This document shows, in pieces, positions 45,501 through 54,299 of a DNA stretch of 64,000 nt; the stretch's first letter is position 1, and every line of letters starts with the position of its first letter. A program made the position numbers and the translations under genes. Location of the stretch: NCBI RefSeq assembly GCF_002288385.1, contig NZ_CP016783.1, positions 496,001 to 560,000 of the forward strand, written 5' to 3'. The stretch is from Candidatus Planktophila lacus. GTDB lineage: Bacteria > Actinomycetota > Actinomycetes > Nanopelagicales > Nanopelagicaceae. The notes beneath the pieces were generated by a model, which did not search any database, was not told the origin of the DNA, and saw nothing but the letters and a program-made list of their open reading frames with translations.

Positions 45501-45866
45501 ATCCCACTTATTTCCATACTTATCCTTGAAAACAACTACTTGACCAAAACTTTCCTGTCGCGGAGTTTCGGCAAATTCGATCCCGCGAGATTTATATAGT
45601 TCGTATGTTTCATTAAAATTAGTTGTGTACATAAAGAATCCAACTCGACCACCTGTTGAGTTTCCTATTGCAGCTATCTGCGCCTCATTTGCTGCTTTTG
45701 CCAGCAAAATCTTTCCACCCGTGTCACCAGGTGCGACTACAACCCAACGTTTTTCAGGAGTTAGCACGGTATCTTCGATCAGAGTGAAGCCCAAATCATT
45801 TACATAGTGTGCAATCGCTACGTCATAATCGTCTACGACAATTGCGACCATTCCTAAAGTAAGCAT
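45477..45866 (-). CDS. VOC superfamily (glyoxalase/bleomycin-resistance-like) protein
   Basis: A 129-residue single-domain protein with paired beta-alpha-beta-beta-beta units (MVAIVVDDYDVAIAHYVNDLG; FVVFKDKYGNKWDLIEKLG near the end, given in part). The final Glu and a mid-protein segment could bind a metal. Members include glyoxalases, dioxygenases and resistance proteins; the role is not clear here. Confidence 0.82.
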   Translation of the reverse strand: MLTLGMVAIVVDDYDVAIAHYVNDLGFTLIEDTVLTPEKRWVVVAPGDTGGKILLAKAANEAQIAAIGNSTGGRVGFFMYTTNFNETYELYKSRGIEFAETPRQESFGQVVVFKDKYGNKWDLIEKLGQ

Positions 45867-45942
45867 TTTTAATCCCCAACAACCATTGCGGAAGCGCTCT
45901 TTGATGTTTGATCTTGGGCTCGCACTAAAAGTACCTTCGCCG

Positions 45943-46329
45943 TTATTTCTGTTCTTTTGTGTCGGATTTTAAAATTCGATAAAAAGCAAATGTAATTATT
46001 AATGCAGGGATAACGTTCCAACGCTCATTAGCGCTTCGAGATGCTGCATTAGCCAGAATTCCCAAGGCTCCGAGAATTAGAAAAGCTTTAACTATCCATT
46101 TTGGCTTAATTGCTAGGCCGTAGGCGAAGCGAGTAAAAATCACTACCTGATAGGTAATTAGAGCAAAATTTAAAATGTAAATAAATCTTAAGTAGGATGG
46201 AAAAACCTCAAATTGGCCACCAGCTGCGCGATCAAGTGCGTAAGAAGCACCCAGCATCACACCGCCAACGAGATATAGGTTCCAGGCAAAAGAAGCAAAA
46301 ACTGCAGTTACAAAAGTTTTGTTCCTCAT
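45943..46329 (-). CDS. Small membrane protein of unknown function
   Basis: I do not recognise this 128-residue protein. It has four hydrophobic stretches (about residues 8-28, 48-68, 80-98 and 105-122) and short charged ends, consistent with a four-helix inner-membrane protein. No enzymatic motif is seen. It lies 4 bp behind the ybaK-like gene on the same strand, so they are probably co-transcribed. Confidence 0.6.
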   Translation of the reverse strand: MRNKTFVTAVFASFAWNLYLVGGVMLGASYALDRAAGGQFEVFPSYLRFIYILNFALITYQVVIFTRFAYGLAIKPKWIVKAFLILGALGILANAASRSANERWNVIPALIITFAFYRILKSDTKEQK

Positions 46330-46333
46330 TTAA

Positions 46334-46822
46334 CTAGTCTCCTACAACCATTGGGGTGGCGCCCGTGCAAGTAATTAATTCGGCGTAACTAGTTGGGTAG
46401 ACCGCATGCGGGTGTCCAGATGCTGCCCAGACAACTTCATAATCATTTAACGCTTGATCAATCAGAATCTTCTCGGGTTGGCTAATCCAACCAAGTGGTG
46501 CAACTCCACCTACTGAATAACCAGAAATTTCTTTTACATAATTGGCATCTGCGCGACCAAGTTCGGCGATACCTAAATTCTTCGCAACTAAATCAGTATT
46601 AACGCGGTGGCGACCACTGGTGATGATCAATAGGGGATTGCCTGAAGGAAGTTTGAAGATAAGAGAAGAGGCGATCTGCCCAACTTCAATTCCTAAACCA
46701 TTGGCGGCATCGACTGCAGTTCGGGCGGTCTCAGCAAGAACAGTTACTTGTCCTTTAACGCCAAGGTTGGTGGCTGCTTGAATAAAGCGTTTTACCGCTG
46801 CCTTTTCGAGGATGCCTTCCAT
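46334..46822 (-). CDS. YbaK/EbsC family aminoacyl-tRNA deacylase
   Basis: A 162-residue editing-domain protein that hydrolyses mischarged tRNA. The conserved SLIFKLPSGNPLLIITSG and YSVGGVAPLG stretches are present, with the conserved Lys and the Gly-X-X-Pro-type loop. Length is typical. It starts at ATG 46822, divergent from the MFS gene over a 22-bp shared promoter, with TATCCT 6 nt before its ATG. Confidence 0.88.
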   Translation of the reverse strand: MEGILEKAAVKRFIQAATNLGVKGQVTVLAETARTAVDAANGLGIEVGQIASSLIFKLPSGNPLLIITSGRHRVNTDLVAKNLGIAELGRADANYVKEISGYSVGGVAPLGWISQPEKILIDQALNDYEVVWAASGHPHAVYPTSYAELITCTGATPMVVGD

Positions 46823-46844
46823 AGTTGCAGGATACCCTTGGCGA
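46823..46844. promoter_or_regulatory. Bidirectional leaderless promoter ybaK-like / MFS
   Basis: 6 nt, then TATCCT reading left (46829-46834) overlapping by TA with TACCCT reading right (46833-46838), then 6 nt to the MFS ATG. It has the same 22-bp layout as crtE/metF; the two 10-bp cores differ at only two positions. Confidence 0.6.
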
Positions 46845-48056
46845 ATGTCTATCGGAGCACTTGATCAAAACCACCGTGCGAAATTAGCTAGAAATTCTCT
46901 TCGCGTCTGTTTCCTCTTGCTCGGAATAGTTTCTATGGGTTGGGTTCCGCGCATTCCCGAGATTAAAGATCTAATCGGGCTTTCAAATGGAGCTTTTGGC
47001 TTTGTTCTTTTGGGAAGCACCTTCGGATCAATTACTGGAGCACAGCTTGCCGGAAGGTTGATGCATACCTTCGGATCGCAGAAGGTAATTTTCGTTGGAG
47101 TATTCATAATGCCTGCTGGGTTAGCGGGTATGGGCCTAGCAACTAATGCAGTCACCTTGTTCTTGACTTTGTACACCATGGGCCTTGGCTATGCCCTGAT
47201 TGATATGTGTTACAACTTTCAAGCAACCGTGGTTGAAAATATTTTGGGCCGCCGTTACATGTCCTCATTTCACGCAATGTGGAGCATGGGCGCGTTTGTG
47301 ACAACTGTTCTTGGTGGCGCAATTACTCGCCATGTTTCACCGCGCACAAATTTGGTTGCCATTGCGATCGTCTCTTTGATCGCCTATCTCATCGCTGCTT
47401 ACTATTTGCTTCCTTCATCGATTGACGGGCATAAGGGCGATGAAGAACATCAAGCAAAGATTCCGCTTTTCGGTAAATCTGTTATGCCGCTCTGGTTCTT
47501 GGGCGTCGGACTTCTCGCCAGCTTGGTCGGTGAAGGCGCGGCAAGTGACTGGGGCGCAATTTTATTGCGCGATGAAATGGGCTATGGCAAAGGTGTTTAT
47601 GCATCAGCATTCGCATCCTTTGCTCTCGCCATGATTGTCAGCCGCTTCTTAGGCGATCGCGCACTCGATTATTTCGGTCCAGCGCGTTTAGTAAAACTTG
47701 GTGGATATTTCGGCGGAAGTATTTGGGGGATTGCGATGCTAATTGCGATTCCAATGTCGGATTCTTATCCAATTCCTGCGCTGATAATTGTGAATATCGG
47801 CTTCATCGCAGCAGGCCTTGGCATTGGTCCAATGTTTCCTGCATTTATCTTGGCGGCAAGTAAGACTCCAGGGATTGCGCCAGCAGTTGCAATATCGCGC
47901 GTTGGTGTAATTGGTATCGCCGGCTTCTTCTTCGGTCCAACGGTTACAGGTTTGATCGCCGAATATACAAATCTTTCAATTGGTATGGCTTATCCGGTTT
48001 TGATGTTGATTCTGGCGGGCTTCTTATCGAAGTCGATTAAGACAGGTAAGGCTTAA
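46845..48056 (+). CDS. MFS transporter (YbjJ-like)
   Basis: A 403-residue major-facilitator protein with about 12 membrane segments. The cytoplasmic loop after the second helix reads GRLMHTFGSQKVI, and a long loop (SSIDGHKGDEEHQ) divides the halves. ATG 46845 is chosen because TACCCT lies 6 nt before it and the longer reading overlaps the divergent gene. Substrate is unknown. Its stop interlocks with that of the convergent TauE/SafE gene. Confidence 0.87.
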   Translation: MSIGALDQNHRAKLARNSLRVCFLLLGIVSMGWVPRIPEIKDLIGLSNGAFGFVLLGSTFGSITGAQLAGRLMHTFGSQKVIFVGVFIMPAGLAGMGLATNAVTLFLTLYTMGLGYALIDMCYNFQATVVENILGRRYMSSFHAMWSMGAFVTTVLGGAITRHVSPRTNLVAIAIVSLIAYLIAAYYLLPSSIDGHKGDEEHQAKIPLFGKSVMPLWFLGVGLLASLVGEGAASDWGAILLRDEMGYGKGVYASAFASFALAMIVSRFLGDRALDYFGPARLVKLGGYFGGSIWGIAMLIAIPMSDSYPIPALIIVNIGFIAAGLGIGPMFPAFILAASKTPGIAPAVAISRVGVIGIAGFFFGPTVTGLIAEYTNLSIGMAYPVLMLILAGFLSKSIKTGKA

Positions 48057-48790
48057 ATCCAAGTTTGCAATAAAGTAAAGATTGCCAATACAACGAGTAC
48101 GCCGGCAAAGAACTTCTTTGCTAATACATTGCTATGAGTTTGGTGATGAGAAGACAATAAGGCGATAACCATCGCACTAGCTGCCATCACGAGTGGAATC
48201 TTCCAATCAACTTCATCCCAGTGTGATTGATGGCCAATAAATGCAGTTATCGAGTTAAGAGCAATAACAGCTAGTGAAGTTCCAGTTGCAACCCGTGCCG
48301 GCGTTCCAAAGGCATGCATCAACACGGGAATGACTATGAAGCCACCACCGATTCCGAAAAGTCCGGTTATCGCGCCAATGCCCAAAGAGAGCAACACCAG
48401 GAAGCCAATCGACATCCTGCGTTCTTCTTGTTCTTCAGATTTTTTAAGCATTGAAAGCGCTGCAATAAACAATGTAATGCTAAATCCAGTTGTGATTACT
48501 TGATCGCTTAACTTGTGAGCCAAGATCGAGGCCGCGAGGTTGGTAACTAACCCAAGTGCCCAAATGACTACTGCTTCACGGTAGAGAATCTGCTTGGCGC
48601 GAATTTTTGGAATAGAGCCTGCTATAGCGGCAGCAAGAACTATCGCTAGCGCACCTGTGGTTGCAGGAATTGCGGTAAACCCAAATACATATAAAAGAAT
48701 CGGAACCGAGAGCATTGCTCCACCGGCGCCTACAACGCCTAAAACTGCGCCTATAGCTCCACCAGAAATCAGCGCCAGCAAGATATCCAT
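48053..48790 (-). CDS. TauE/SafE family anion permease
   Basis: A 245-residue membrane protein with about eight hydrophobic segments and the glycine-rich family repeats GAVLGVVGAGGAMLSVP and GAITGLFGIGGGFIVIP. Relatives export sulfite, sulfoacetate or similar anions. The sequence does not decide the substrate. Confidence 0.87.
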   Translation of the reverse strand: MDILLALISGGAIGAVLGVVGAGGAMLSVPILLYVFGFTAIPATTGALAIVLAAAIAGSIPKIRAKQILYREAVVIWALGLVTNLAASILAHKLSDQVITTGFSITLFIAALSMLKKSEEQEERRMSIGFLVLLSLGIGAITGLFGIGGGFIVIPVLMHAFGTPARVATGTSLAVIALNSITAFIGHQSHWDEVDWKIPLVMAASAMVIALLSSHHQTHSNVLAKKFFAGVLVVLAIFTLLQTWI

Positions 48791-48814
48791 TTCTTAATAA
48801 TCTCACCCAAAAGC

Positions 48815-48844
48815 AAAACGGCCCCCATCTCTGGGAGCCGTTTT
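48815..48844 (-). terminator. Intrinsic terminator after the DoxX gene
   Basis: AAAACGGC and GCCGTTTT form a perfect 8-bp stem with inner C/G pairing and a short loop. In the minus direction it is followed by a T-rich stretch. It is one of only two clear intrinsic terminators in the window. Confidence 0.7.
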
Positions 48845-48870
48845 GGATAAAGCTTTGTAACTTATTGAAT

Positions 48871-49299
48871 TTACTTGTTGAAGAAAGAGATGTTTCCGAT
48901 GTGTGGACCGAAAGCATCTGCTGAAATTGCACCGCTGTAGATAAGTGCGAAGATGATTAGTGATGCGCCAGCTAAAGCGAGATCCTTGTTGAAAGCGATC
49001 ATTTCGTTCTGCTTTGCAGTTGCATCAGTCTCTTTCCAGTAGTTGTGGAAGATGACTGCGGCAAGCACCAAAGTGATTGCAAGCATTAGAGCGCCAAGGT
49101 CTACCCAGAAGCCGAGTGCGATGTAGATTCCACCGAGAAGGAAGAAAAGGCCACTTGCGATTACGCCGAGCTTTGCAGCAGGCAACTTCTTGTACTTGGC
49201 ATAGCCAGTCATCATTTCAAGCTTGGCAAAGTGAGCGATTCCTGAGGTGATAAAGATGAAGGCGAAAAGAATTCGGCCAATTACGAGTACTACGTCCAT
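48871..49299 (-). CDS. DoxX family membrane protein
   Basis: A 142-residue protein with four membrane segments, matching DoxX/DoxD-like proteins (VIGRILFAFIFITSGIAHF; AVIFHNYWKE). DoxX-type proteins are linked to redox or oxidative-stress functions in actinobacteria, but no firm role exists. It has a strong AAGGAG ribosome-binding site and its own terminator, making it one of the few clearly led, monocistronic genes here. Confidence 0.85.
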   Translation of the reverse strand: MDVVLVIGRILFAFIFITSGIAHFAKLEMMTGYAKYKKLPAAKLGVIASGLFFLLGGIYIALGFWVDLGALMLAITLVLAAVIFHNYWKETDATAKQNEMIAFNKDLALAGASLIIFALIYSGAISADAFGPHIGNISFFNK

Positions 49300-49431
49300 G
49301 ATTCTCCTTATTTAGAAACTGATTAATAGCGGTTCTGACTCTGGCAATTGTAGGGGAGATAGTTGAACTTTCAACTATTTTGAGCGTGGCGACACACCTT
49401 TCTTGCCAATGTCAGGGCCTTGGGCTAGTTT

Positions 49432-49447
49432 TCGAACACATGTTCGA
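49432..49447. promoter_or_regulatory. LexA (SOS) box
   Basis: TCGAACACATGTTCGA is a near-perfect palindrome matching the actinobacterial LexA consensus (CGAAC-N4-GTTCG). It lies 32 bp before the first gene of the DUF6504-dnaE2-dinB operon, so DNA damage should induce it. Confidence 0.88.
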
Positions 49448-49448
49448 A

Positions 49449-49457
49449 TTATCCACA
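49449..49457 (+). promoter_or_regulatory. DnaA-box-like 9-mer
   Basis: TTATCCACA matches the consensus DnaA box exactly and begins 2 bp after the LexA box. A single copy may be chance. Confidence 0.3.
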
Positions 49458-49479
49458 GGAAGGCCAGAGGCGCGTAAAA

Positions 49480-49761
49480 ATGTCAGTCCCAGAGATATCA
49501 CCAGCCTACGAAGTAGTTTCCGATGGAGCAGCAACGCCCATCGAATTCACCTTTCGCGGCAAACGTTTTCGCATCCATGCAGTTCTATCGCGTTGGTGTG
49601 AAGCAGGTGGTTGGTGGAACCGGGTTAGCGATGGCATCTATCGCCCCGATGATGGCGCTCGCGCTTTATGGACAGTTGAAGCTGCTCCTATCGGTGCACT
49701 TAACACCTTTCAATTAGAACGCGACGAGATAACAGGTTCGTGGATCGTTAAACAAGTATGA
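49480..49761 (+). CDS. DUF6504 family protein in the SOS mutagenesis operon
   Basis: A 93-residue protein with FTFRGKRFRIHAVLSRWCEAG, WWNRV and RALWTVEAAP, the pattern of DUF6504, a small actinobacterial family found beside or fused to Y-family polymerases. No activity is known. It is the first gene of the LexA-boxed operon, with GAGG 9 nt before its ATG and dnaE2 7 bp downstream. It may be an accessory factor of the translesion complex. Confidence 0.72.
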   Translation: MSVPEISPAYEVVSDGAATPIEFTFRGKRFRIHAVLSRWCEAGGWWNRVSDGIYRPDDGARALWTVEAAPIGALNTFQLERDEITGSWIVKQV

Positions 49762-49768
49762 GACAAGT

Positions 49769-52700
49769 ATGAGTTTTATACATCTACGTACATCGAGCGC
49801 CTTCTCGCTTAAATACGGAACAACGCAGCCGCAAGATCTGGTGCAACGCGCTGCCGAATTTGAATCACCGGCGCTCGCTCTCACCGATCGCGATGGTTTA
49901 TCAGGATCCATTCGCTTTGCCCGCGCCTGCCTGCAGTACGGGATCGCACCGATTATCGGAGTTAATTTAGCTATCGATTTGTTAAACGATCCGAACAATA
50001 AAAACCCCTTAGCGAAAGATCTGCCACGTGTAACAGTTCTGGCACATGGAGACGGGGGATGGCGCGCACTTGTTCGTTTCATGACCGGACTATCCATGAA
50101 CGCCGTTGATCGCAAGCCAGTTATTACCCTCGAACTACTGCAACGCTTTAGCGAATACTCAACACAGTTACATTTGCTGCACGGCCCTGAATCACCTTTA
50201 AGCCAAGCGCTAGTCTTGCACCGCAGCGATATCGCCTACGAGTTATTTAATAAGACTCGCCCCTTCTTTGGTGATCAAGCAATTGACTGTGTTTCACATC
50301 TTGTTGCTGGCAAAGGCCCGTTTTCAACAACACATGCCGCGCGCTCTTTAATCTTTGCCCGCGATCACGATATCGATGCAGTTATCACCAATGCGGTGCG
50401 GATGCGCGATGCCGCCGATGGACCAGTTGCCGACATCCTCGATTGTGCGCGCCAATTAGTTCCGTTGCATCAACGCCACCTCGAAAGACGTAACGCCGAA
50501 GGTTATTTAAAATCTAACGAACAAATGGTTTCACTCGCCGCCGAAATTGCGCGCGCTGCAGGAGAACGAACGCCACGTGCACTTTTAAACACCACGCGAC
50601 AATGGGCCGAACGCGCGCTGTTATCGCCACAACGCGATCTTGGTTTAGGGGCGATCCATCTACCCGAACCCCATGTGGTTGGGGCAGATTCGGCCAATCA
50701 AATGCGCACTTTGCTGCGCAGCCGTTGCGAATCCGGAATCAATTGGCGCTACAACGATTCAACTCTCATCGCTAAAGCGCGCACTCGTTTAGATGATGAA
50801 CTCGCAACAGTTGCAACCCTTGGTTACGAGTCATATTTCTTAACCGTTGCTGATATCACCGATATGGCGCGCGAAAACAATATCCGCGTTGCAGCTCGCG
50901 GCAGTGGCGCGGGCTCTTTGATCTGTCACTTACTTGGCATCTCTGGCGTAGACCCAATGCGCCATGGCCTTTTAATGGAACGTTTCTGTTCACCGCTACG
51001 TCGCGCTCTTCCCGATATAGATATCGATGTTGAATCCGCACGGCGTTTAGAAATTTACGACATGGTCTTTAAACGCTATGGAGATACCGATTGGCGCGCA
51101 CCAGGTGCGCTCTCGCGATGTGCAACTGTGGCGATGGTTGACACCTACCGCGCCCGAAACGCTATCCGCGATACCGGCGCCGCACTTGGTATGTCGCCGA
51201 TGGAGATCGATCTAATCGCTAAATCTATGCCGCATGTGCGCGCCCGCAATATCGAAGCAACTCTTAAATCACTTCCTGAACTTCGCTCACTTAATTTATC
51301 GGCGCCCCTTACCGCGATGGCGATCTCACTTGCCCAGCGCCTTGATGGCTTACCGCGCCATTTAGCGATGCACCCATGCGCCGTTGTTCTCTCTGATGCA
51401 GGCTTGCTAGATCGCGCGCCAGTTCAATTTAACGCCGGCGGTTACCCAATGGTTGAATTCGATAAAGATGATGTTGAAGAAATCGGTTTACTAAAACTCG
51501 ACATCCTGGGTGTGCGGATGCAATCAACAATTGCTCATGCTGTTGCAGAAATAAAACGAGTTGATCAAGCCGAAATTGATATTGATGCCGTGCCACTAGA
51601 TGACAAAGCAACTTACGAGTTAATCCAATCAACCCGCACCTTAGGTATCTTTCAAGTCGAAAGCCCGGGGCAACGTGAGCTTGTCGGAAAGTTAACTCCG
51701 AAAACTTTTAACGATCTCGTAATCGATATCTCGCTCTTTCGCCCTGGCCCAGTAAAGAGCGACATGATCCGCCCCTTCTTAAGTGCGCGCCATGGCTTTA
51801 CTTCGGCGCAGATAATTCATCCTGATCTCTACGAGATCTTGGCTGAAACTGAAGGCGTGGTTGTATTTCACGAACAAGTGATCTCAATTATCGCCACCAT
51901 GACCGGCATATCTCTAGCTGCCGCCGACGAAAAACGGCGCGCTTTAGGCAGTAAAGAAGGCCAACAAGAAGTCTGCGATTGGTTCTTTCCTGCCGCAACC
52001 GCGCGCGTTTACGAGTTAACAACTATTACCGAGATCTGGGATGTCTTGCGCGCCTTTGCATCCTTTGGTTTCTGTAAGGCACACGCTGCAGCTTTCGCAC
52101 TTCCTACTTATCAATCTGCATATTTAAAGAGCCATTACCCAGCAGCATTTATCGCCGGTGTTCTTACCCACGACCCTGGCATGTACCCAAAGCGTTTGAT
52201 GGTTGATGAAGCACGTCAGTTAGGCGTTGGGCTGGCACCGCTTGATATCAATTTTTCAAATGAAAACTACACAGTTGAGAAAAGTAACGAAGGCGCTTAC
52301 AGCGTACGTATCGCACTTTCTACAGTTGGCGGCATTAGCGCGGGGGAGATCGATTCAATAATCGCAGGGCGTCCCTATATTGATTTAGCAGATTTCTATC
52401 GCAGATCAGGTGCCTCACATCCAATCATCGAAACTTTAATCATGACTGGCGCTTTCGATCGAGTGCACTCGCTTAGCGATGGCGCCCTAAATCATCGCGA
52501 TCTACTTCTGCATTTATCTGATCTAACTCGTTCACCGGCTTCAAATATTTCTGGTTCGCAGATGGTCTTTGGCTTTGCCCCACCCGCACTTGCCACCAGT
52601 GGTCTACCTGCGATGGGCGCTTCTGAAAAAGTGCGTAACGAAGTCGAGCGCTTAGGAATGGATATCACCCACCATATGCTCGAGTTCTACGCGCCATTTC

Positions 52701-53047
52701 TAAATGCCATCGGCGCAGTTAAATCATCGGATCTACTAACACTTCGATCACAGAGCGATATCTTGGTTGCAGGAGTAAAGGTGGCGATGCAGACCCCACC
52801 AGTGCGCTCTGGGCGGCGCGTTATCTTCTTAACTCTCGATGATGGTTATGGTTGCACTGATTCAACATTCTTCTCTGATGCGCAAGAGGGTTTTGCTTCC
52901 ACTCTCTACTCAACATCCTTATTGTTAGTCCGTGGCAAAACTAGACGCACCGGCGAACGCGGTATCTCGATCAACGCTAGCGGTGCCTGGGACCTACGCC
53001 AGGCTTATGAAAAGTGGTCGCGCAAATTAATCGAGAGAGCGATATGA
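49769..53047 (+). CDS. dnaE2: Error-prone DNA polymerase DnaE2
   Basis: A 1092-residue C-family polymerase. The N-terminal PHP domain begins FIHLRTSSAFSLKYG, and the catalytic palm has RRALPDIDIDVES with the paired Asp. DnaE2 acts in damage-induced mutagenesis in mycobacteria, with ImuA' and ImuB as partners. Here it lies between a DUF6504 gene and dinB under one LexA box. The dinB start overlaps its stop as ATGA. Confidence 0.95.
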   Translation: MSFIHLRTSSAFSLKYGTTQPQDLVQRAAEFESPALALTDRDGLSGSIRFARACLQYGIAPIIGVNLAIDLLNDPNNKNPLAKDLPRVTVLAHGDGGWRALVRFMTGLSMNAVDRKPVITLELLQRFSEYSTQLHLLHGPESPLSQALVLHRSDIAYELFNKTRPFFGDQAIDCVSHLVAGKGPFSTTHAARSLIFARDHDIDAVITNAVRMRDAADGPVADILDCARQLVPLHQRHLERRNAEGYLKSNEQMVSLAAEIARAAGERTPRALLNTTRQWAERALLSPQRDLGLGAIHLPEPHVVGADSANQMRTLLRSRCESGINWRYNDSTLIAKARTRLDDELATVATLGYESYFLTVADITDMARENNIRVAARGSGAGSLICHLLGISGVDPMRHGLLMERFCSPLRRALPDIDIDVESARRLEIYDMVFKRYGDTDWRAPGALSRCATVAMVDTYRARNAIRDTGAALGMSPMEIDLIAKSMPHVRARNIEATLKSLPELRSLNLSAPLTAMAISLAQRLDGLPRHLAMHPCAVVLSDAGLLDRAPVQFNAGGYPMVEFDKDDVEEIGLLKLDILGVRMQSTIAHAVAEIKRVDQAEIDIDAVPLDDKATYELIQSTRTLGIFQVESPGQRELVGKLTPKTFNDLVIDISLFRPGPVKSDMIRPFLSARHGFTSAQIIHPDLYEILAETEGVVVFHEQVISIIATMTGISLAAADEKRRALGSKEGQQEVCDWFFPAATARVYELTTITEIWDVLRAFASFGFCKAHAAAFALPTYQSAYLKSHYPAAFIAGVLTHDPGMYPKRLMVDEARQLGVGLAPLDINFSNENYTVEKSNEGAYSVRIALSTVGGISAGEIDSIIAGRPYIDLADFYRRSGASHPIIETLIMTGAFDRVHSLSDGALNHRDLLLHLSDLTRSPASNISGSQMVFGFAPPALATSGLPAMGASEKVRNEVERLGMDITHHMLEFYAPFLNAIGAVKSSDLLTLRSQSDILVAGVKVAMQTPPVRSGRRVIFLTLDDGYGCTDSTFFSDAQEGFASTLYSTSLLLVRGKTRRTGERGISINASGAWDLRQAYEKWSRKLIERAI

Positions 53048-54240
53048 CCCAAGAGAAAGCGCAAGAGTCCACGATCTTGCATGTGGATATGGATGCCTTC
53101 TATGCATCTGTTGCCGAACTCGATCACCCAGAACTTCGCGGTAAGGCAGTTGTTGTTGGCGCAGGTGCCCGCGGCGTTGTTCTATCTGCAAACTACGCCG
53201 CACGTAAATTCGGAATCCGTGCAGCAATGCCAGTAGGCCGGGCGCAACGTATGGCACCGAACGCAATCTTTATCGCACCAGATCACCATCGATACTCTGA
53301 AATCTCCGAACGCGTAATGAAGATCTTCGAATCATTCACTCCGCTGGTAGAACCGATCTCACTAGATGAAGCTTTCTTAGATGTAACAGGTGCGCGCAAA
53401 TTACTGGGCACAGGTCGCGAAATTGCAACGGCTATCCGCGCCAGGGTTGAGCAAGAAGAAGGCATAACCTGTTCAGTCGGTATCGCTCCTTCAAAATTTA
53501 TTGCAAAGCTCGCATCACAACATTGCAAACCAAATGGCATGCTCGAAATAACAACTGATCGCATCTTGACTTTCCTACATCCACTGCCAGTTGGCGCAAT
53601 CTGGGGAGTCGGGCCAAAGACTGCTGAACAGCTGGAAAGACTTGGGCTTCATACAGTTGCAGATATCGCAAACACGCCGCGCAGCACTTTGATTCGCGCA
53701 CTTGGTGATGCAGCAGGTGCTTCACTTTATGAACTTGCGTGGGGGCGCGACTATCGCGATGTCACACCTGAAGAACCAGATAAATCAATTTCGGCTGCTG
53801 AAACATTTTCCACCGATCTTGATAATCCAATTGAGATCTTGCAAGAGTTTCTACGTATGACCGAGAAAGCAACGGCGCGACTTCGCGAGAAAGGTTTATT
53901 TGCAAAGACAATTTCGATCAAGGTGCGCTTTGCAGATTTCTCAACGATCAACCGCTCAAAGACTCTGCCACTTGCAATCGATAGCACCCACGAGGTTTAC
54001 GAAGTTGTTAAGGCGCTTTACTTGGCGTTAAAGATCGATCGCGCACGGCTTCGCTTAGTTGGAGTCTCATTGGAAAACTTGCAGGATGATTCACCAGAAC
54101 AGTTGGTCTTGGGTGCGCGTGAAAAGGGTTGGCGCGATGCTGAAGGGGCAATTGATCGTGCAAAGGCGCGCTTTGGGAGGGGCAGTGTGCGGCCGGGGCG
54201 CCTGATTAAGGCTGAATCTGATGAGGAAGAGACCGACTAG
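53044..54240 (+). CDS. dinB: DNA polymerase IV (DinB)
   Basis: A 398-residue Y-family translesion polymerase. The catalytic acids are intact: Asp15 in HVDMDAFYASV, and Asp108-Glu109 in SLDEAFLDV, so this is not the inactive ImuB type. Near the C-terminus EQLVLG resembles a beta-clamp-binding motif and matches the QLVLGL of E. coli Pol IV. ATG 53044 overlaps the dnaE2 stop; the longer reading lies inside dnaE2. SOS control is implied by the upstream LexA box. Confidence 0.95.
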   Translation: MTQEKAQESTILHVDMDAFYASVAELDHPELRGKAVVVGAGARGVVLSANYAARKFGIRAAMPVGRAQRMAPNAIFIAPDHHRYSEISERVMKIFESFTPLVEPISLDEAFLDVTGARKLLGTGREIATAIRARVEQEEGITCSVGIAPSKFIAKLASQHCKPNGMLEITTDRILTFLHPLPVGAIWGVGPKTAEQLERLGLHTVADIANTPRSTLIRALGDAAGASLYELAWGRDYRDVTPEEPDKSISAAETFSTDLDNPIEILQEFLRMTEKATARLREKGLFAKTISIKVRFADFSTINRSKTLPLAIDSTHEVYEVVKALYLALKIDRARLRLVGVSLENLQDDSPEQLVLGAREKGWRDAEGAIDRAKARFGRGSVRPGRLIKAESDEEETD

Positions 54241-54245
54241 CACCG

Positions 54246-54286
54246 CTAGGTCCTCTGGACTAGTTGGTGAACCAACTAGCACCTAG
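54246..54286. promoter_or_regulatory. Nested inverted repeat after dinB
   Basis: An inner perfect CTAGTTGGT-GA-ACCAACTAG (54260-54279) sits inside an outer CTAGGT/ACCTAG pair. No T-tract follows, so it may be an operator for the DUF3040 gene or a weak terminator of the dnaE2-dinB operon. Confidence 0.45.
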
Positions 54287-54299
54287 AGAAATCTTGTTC

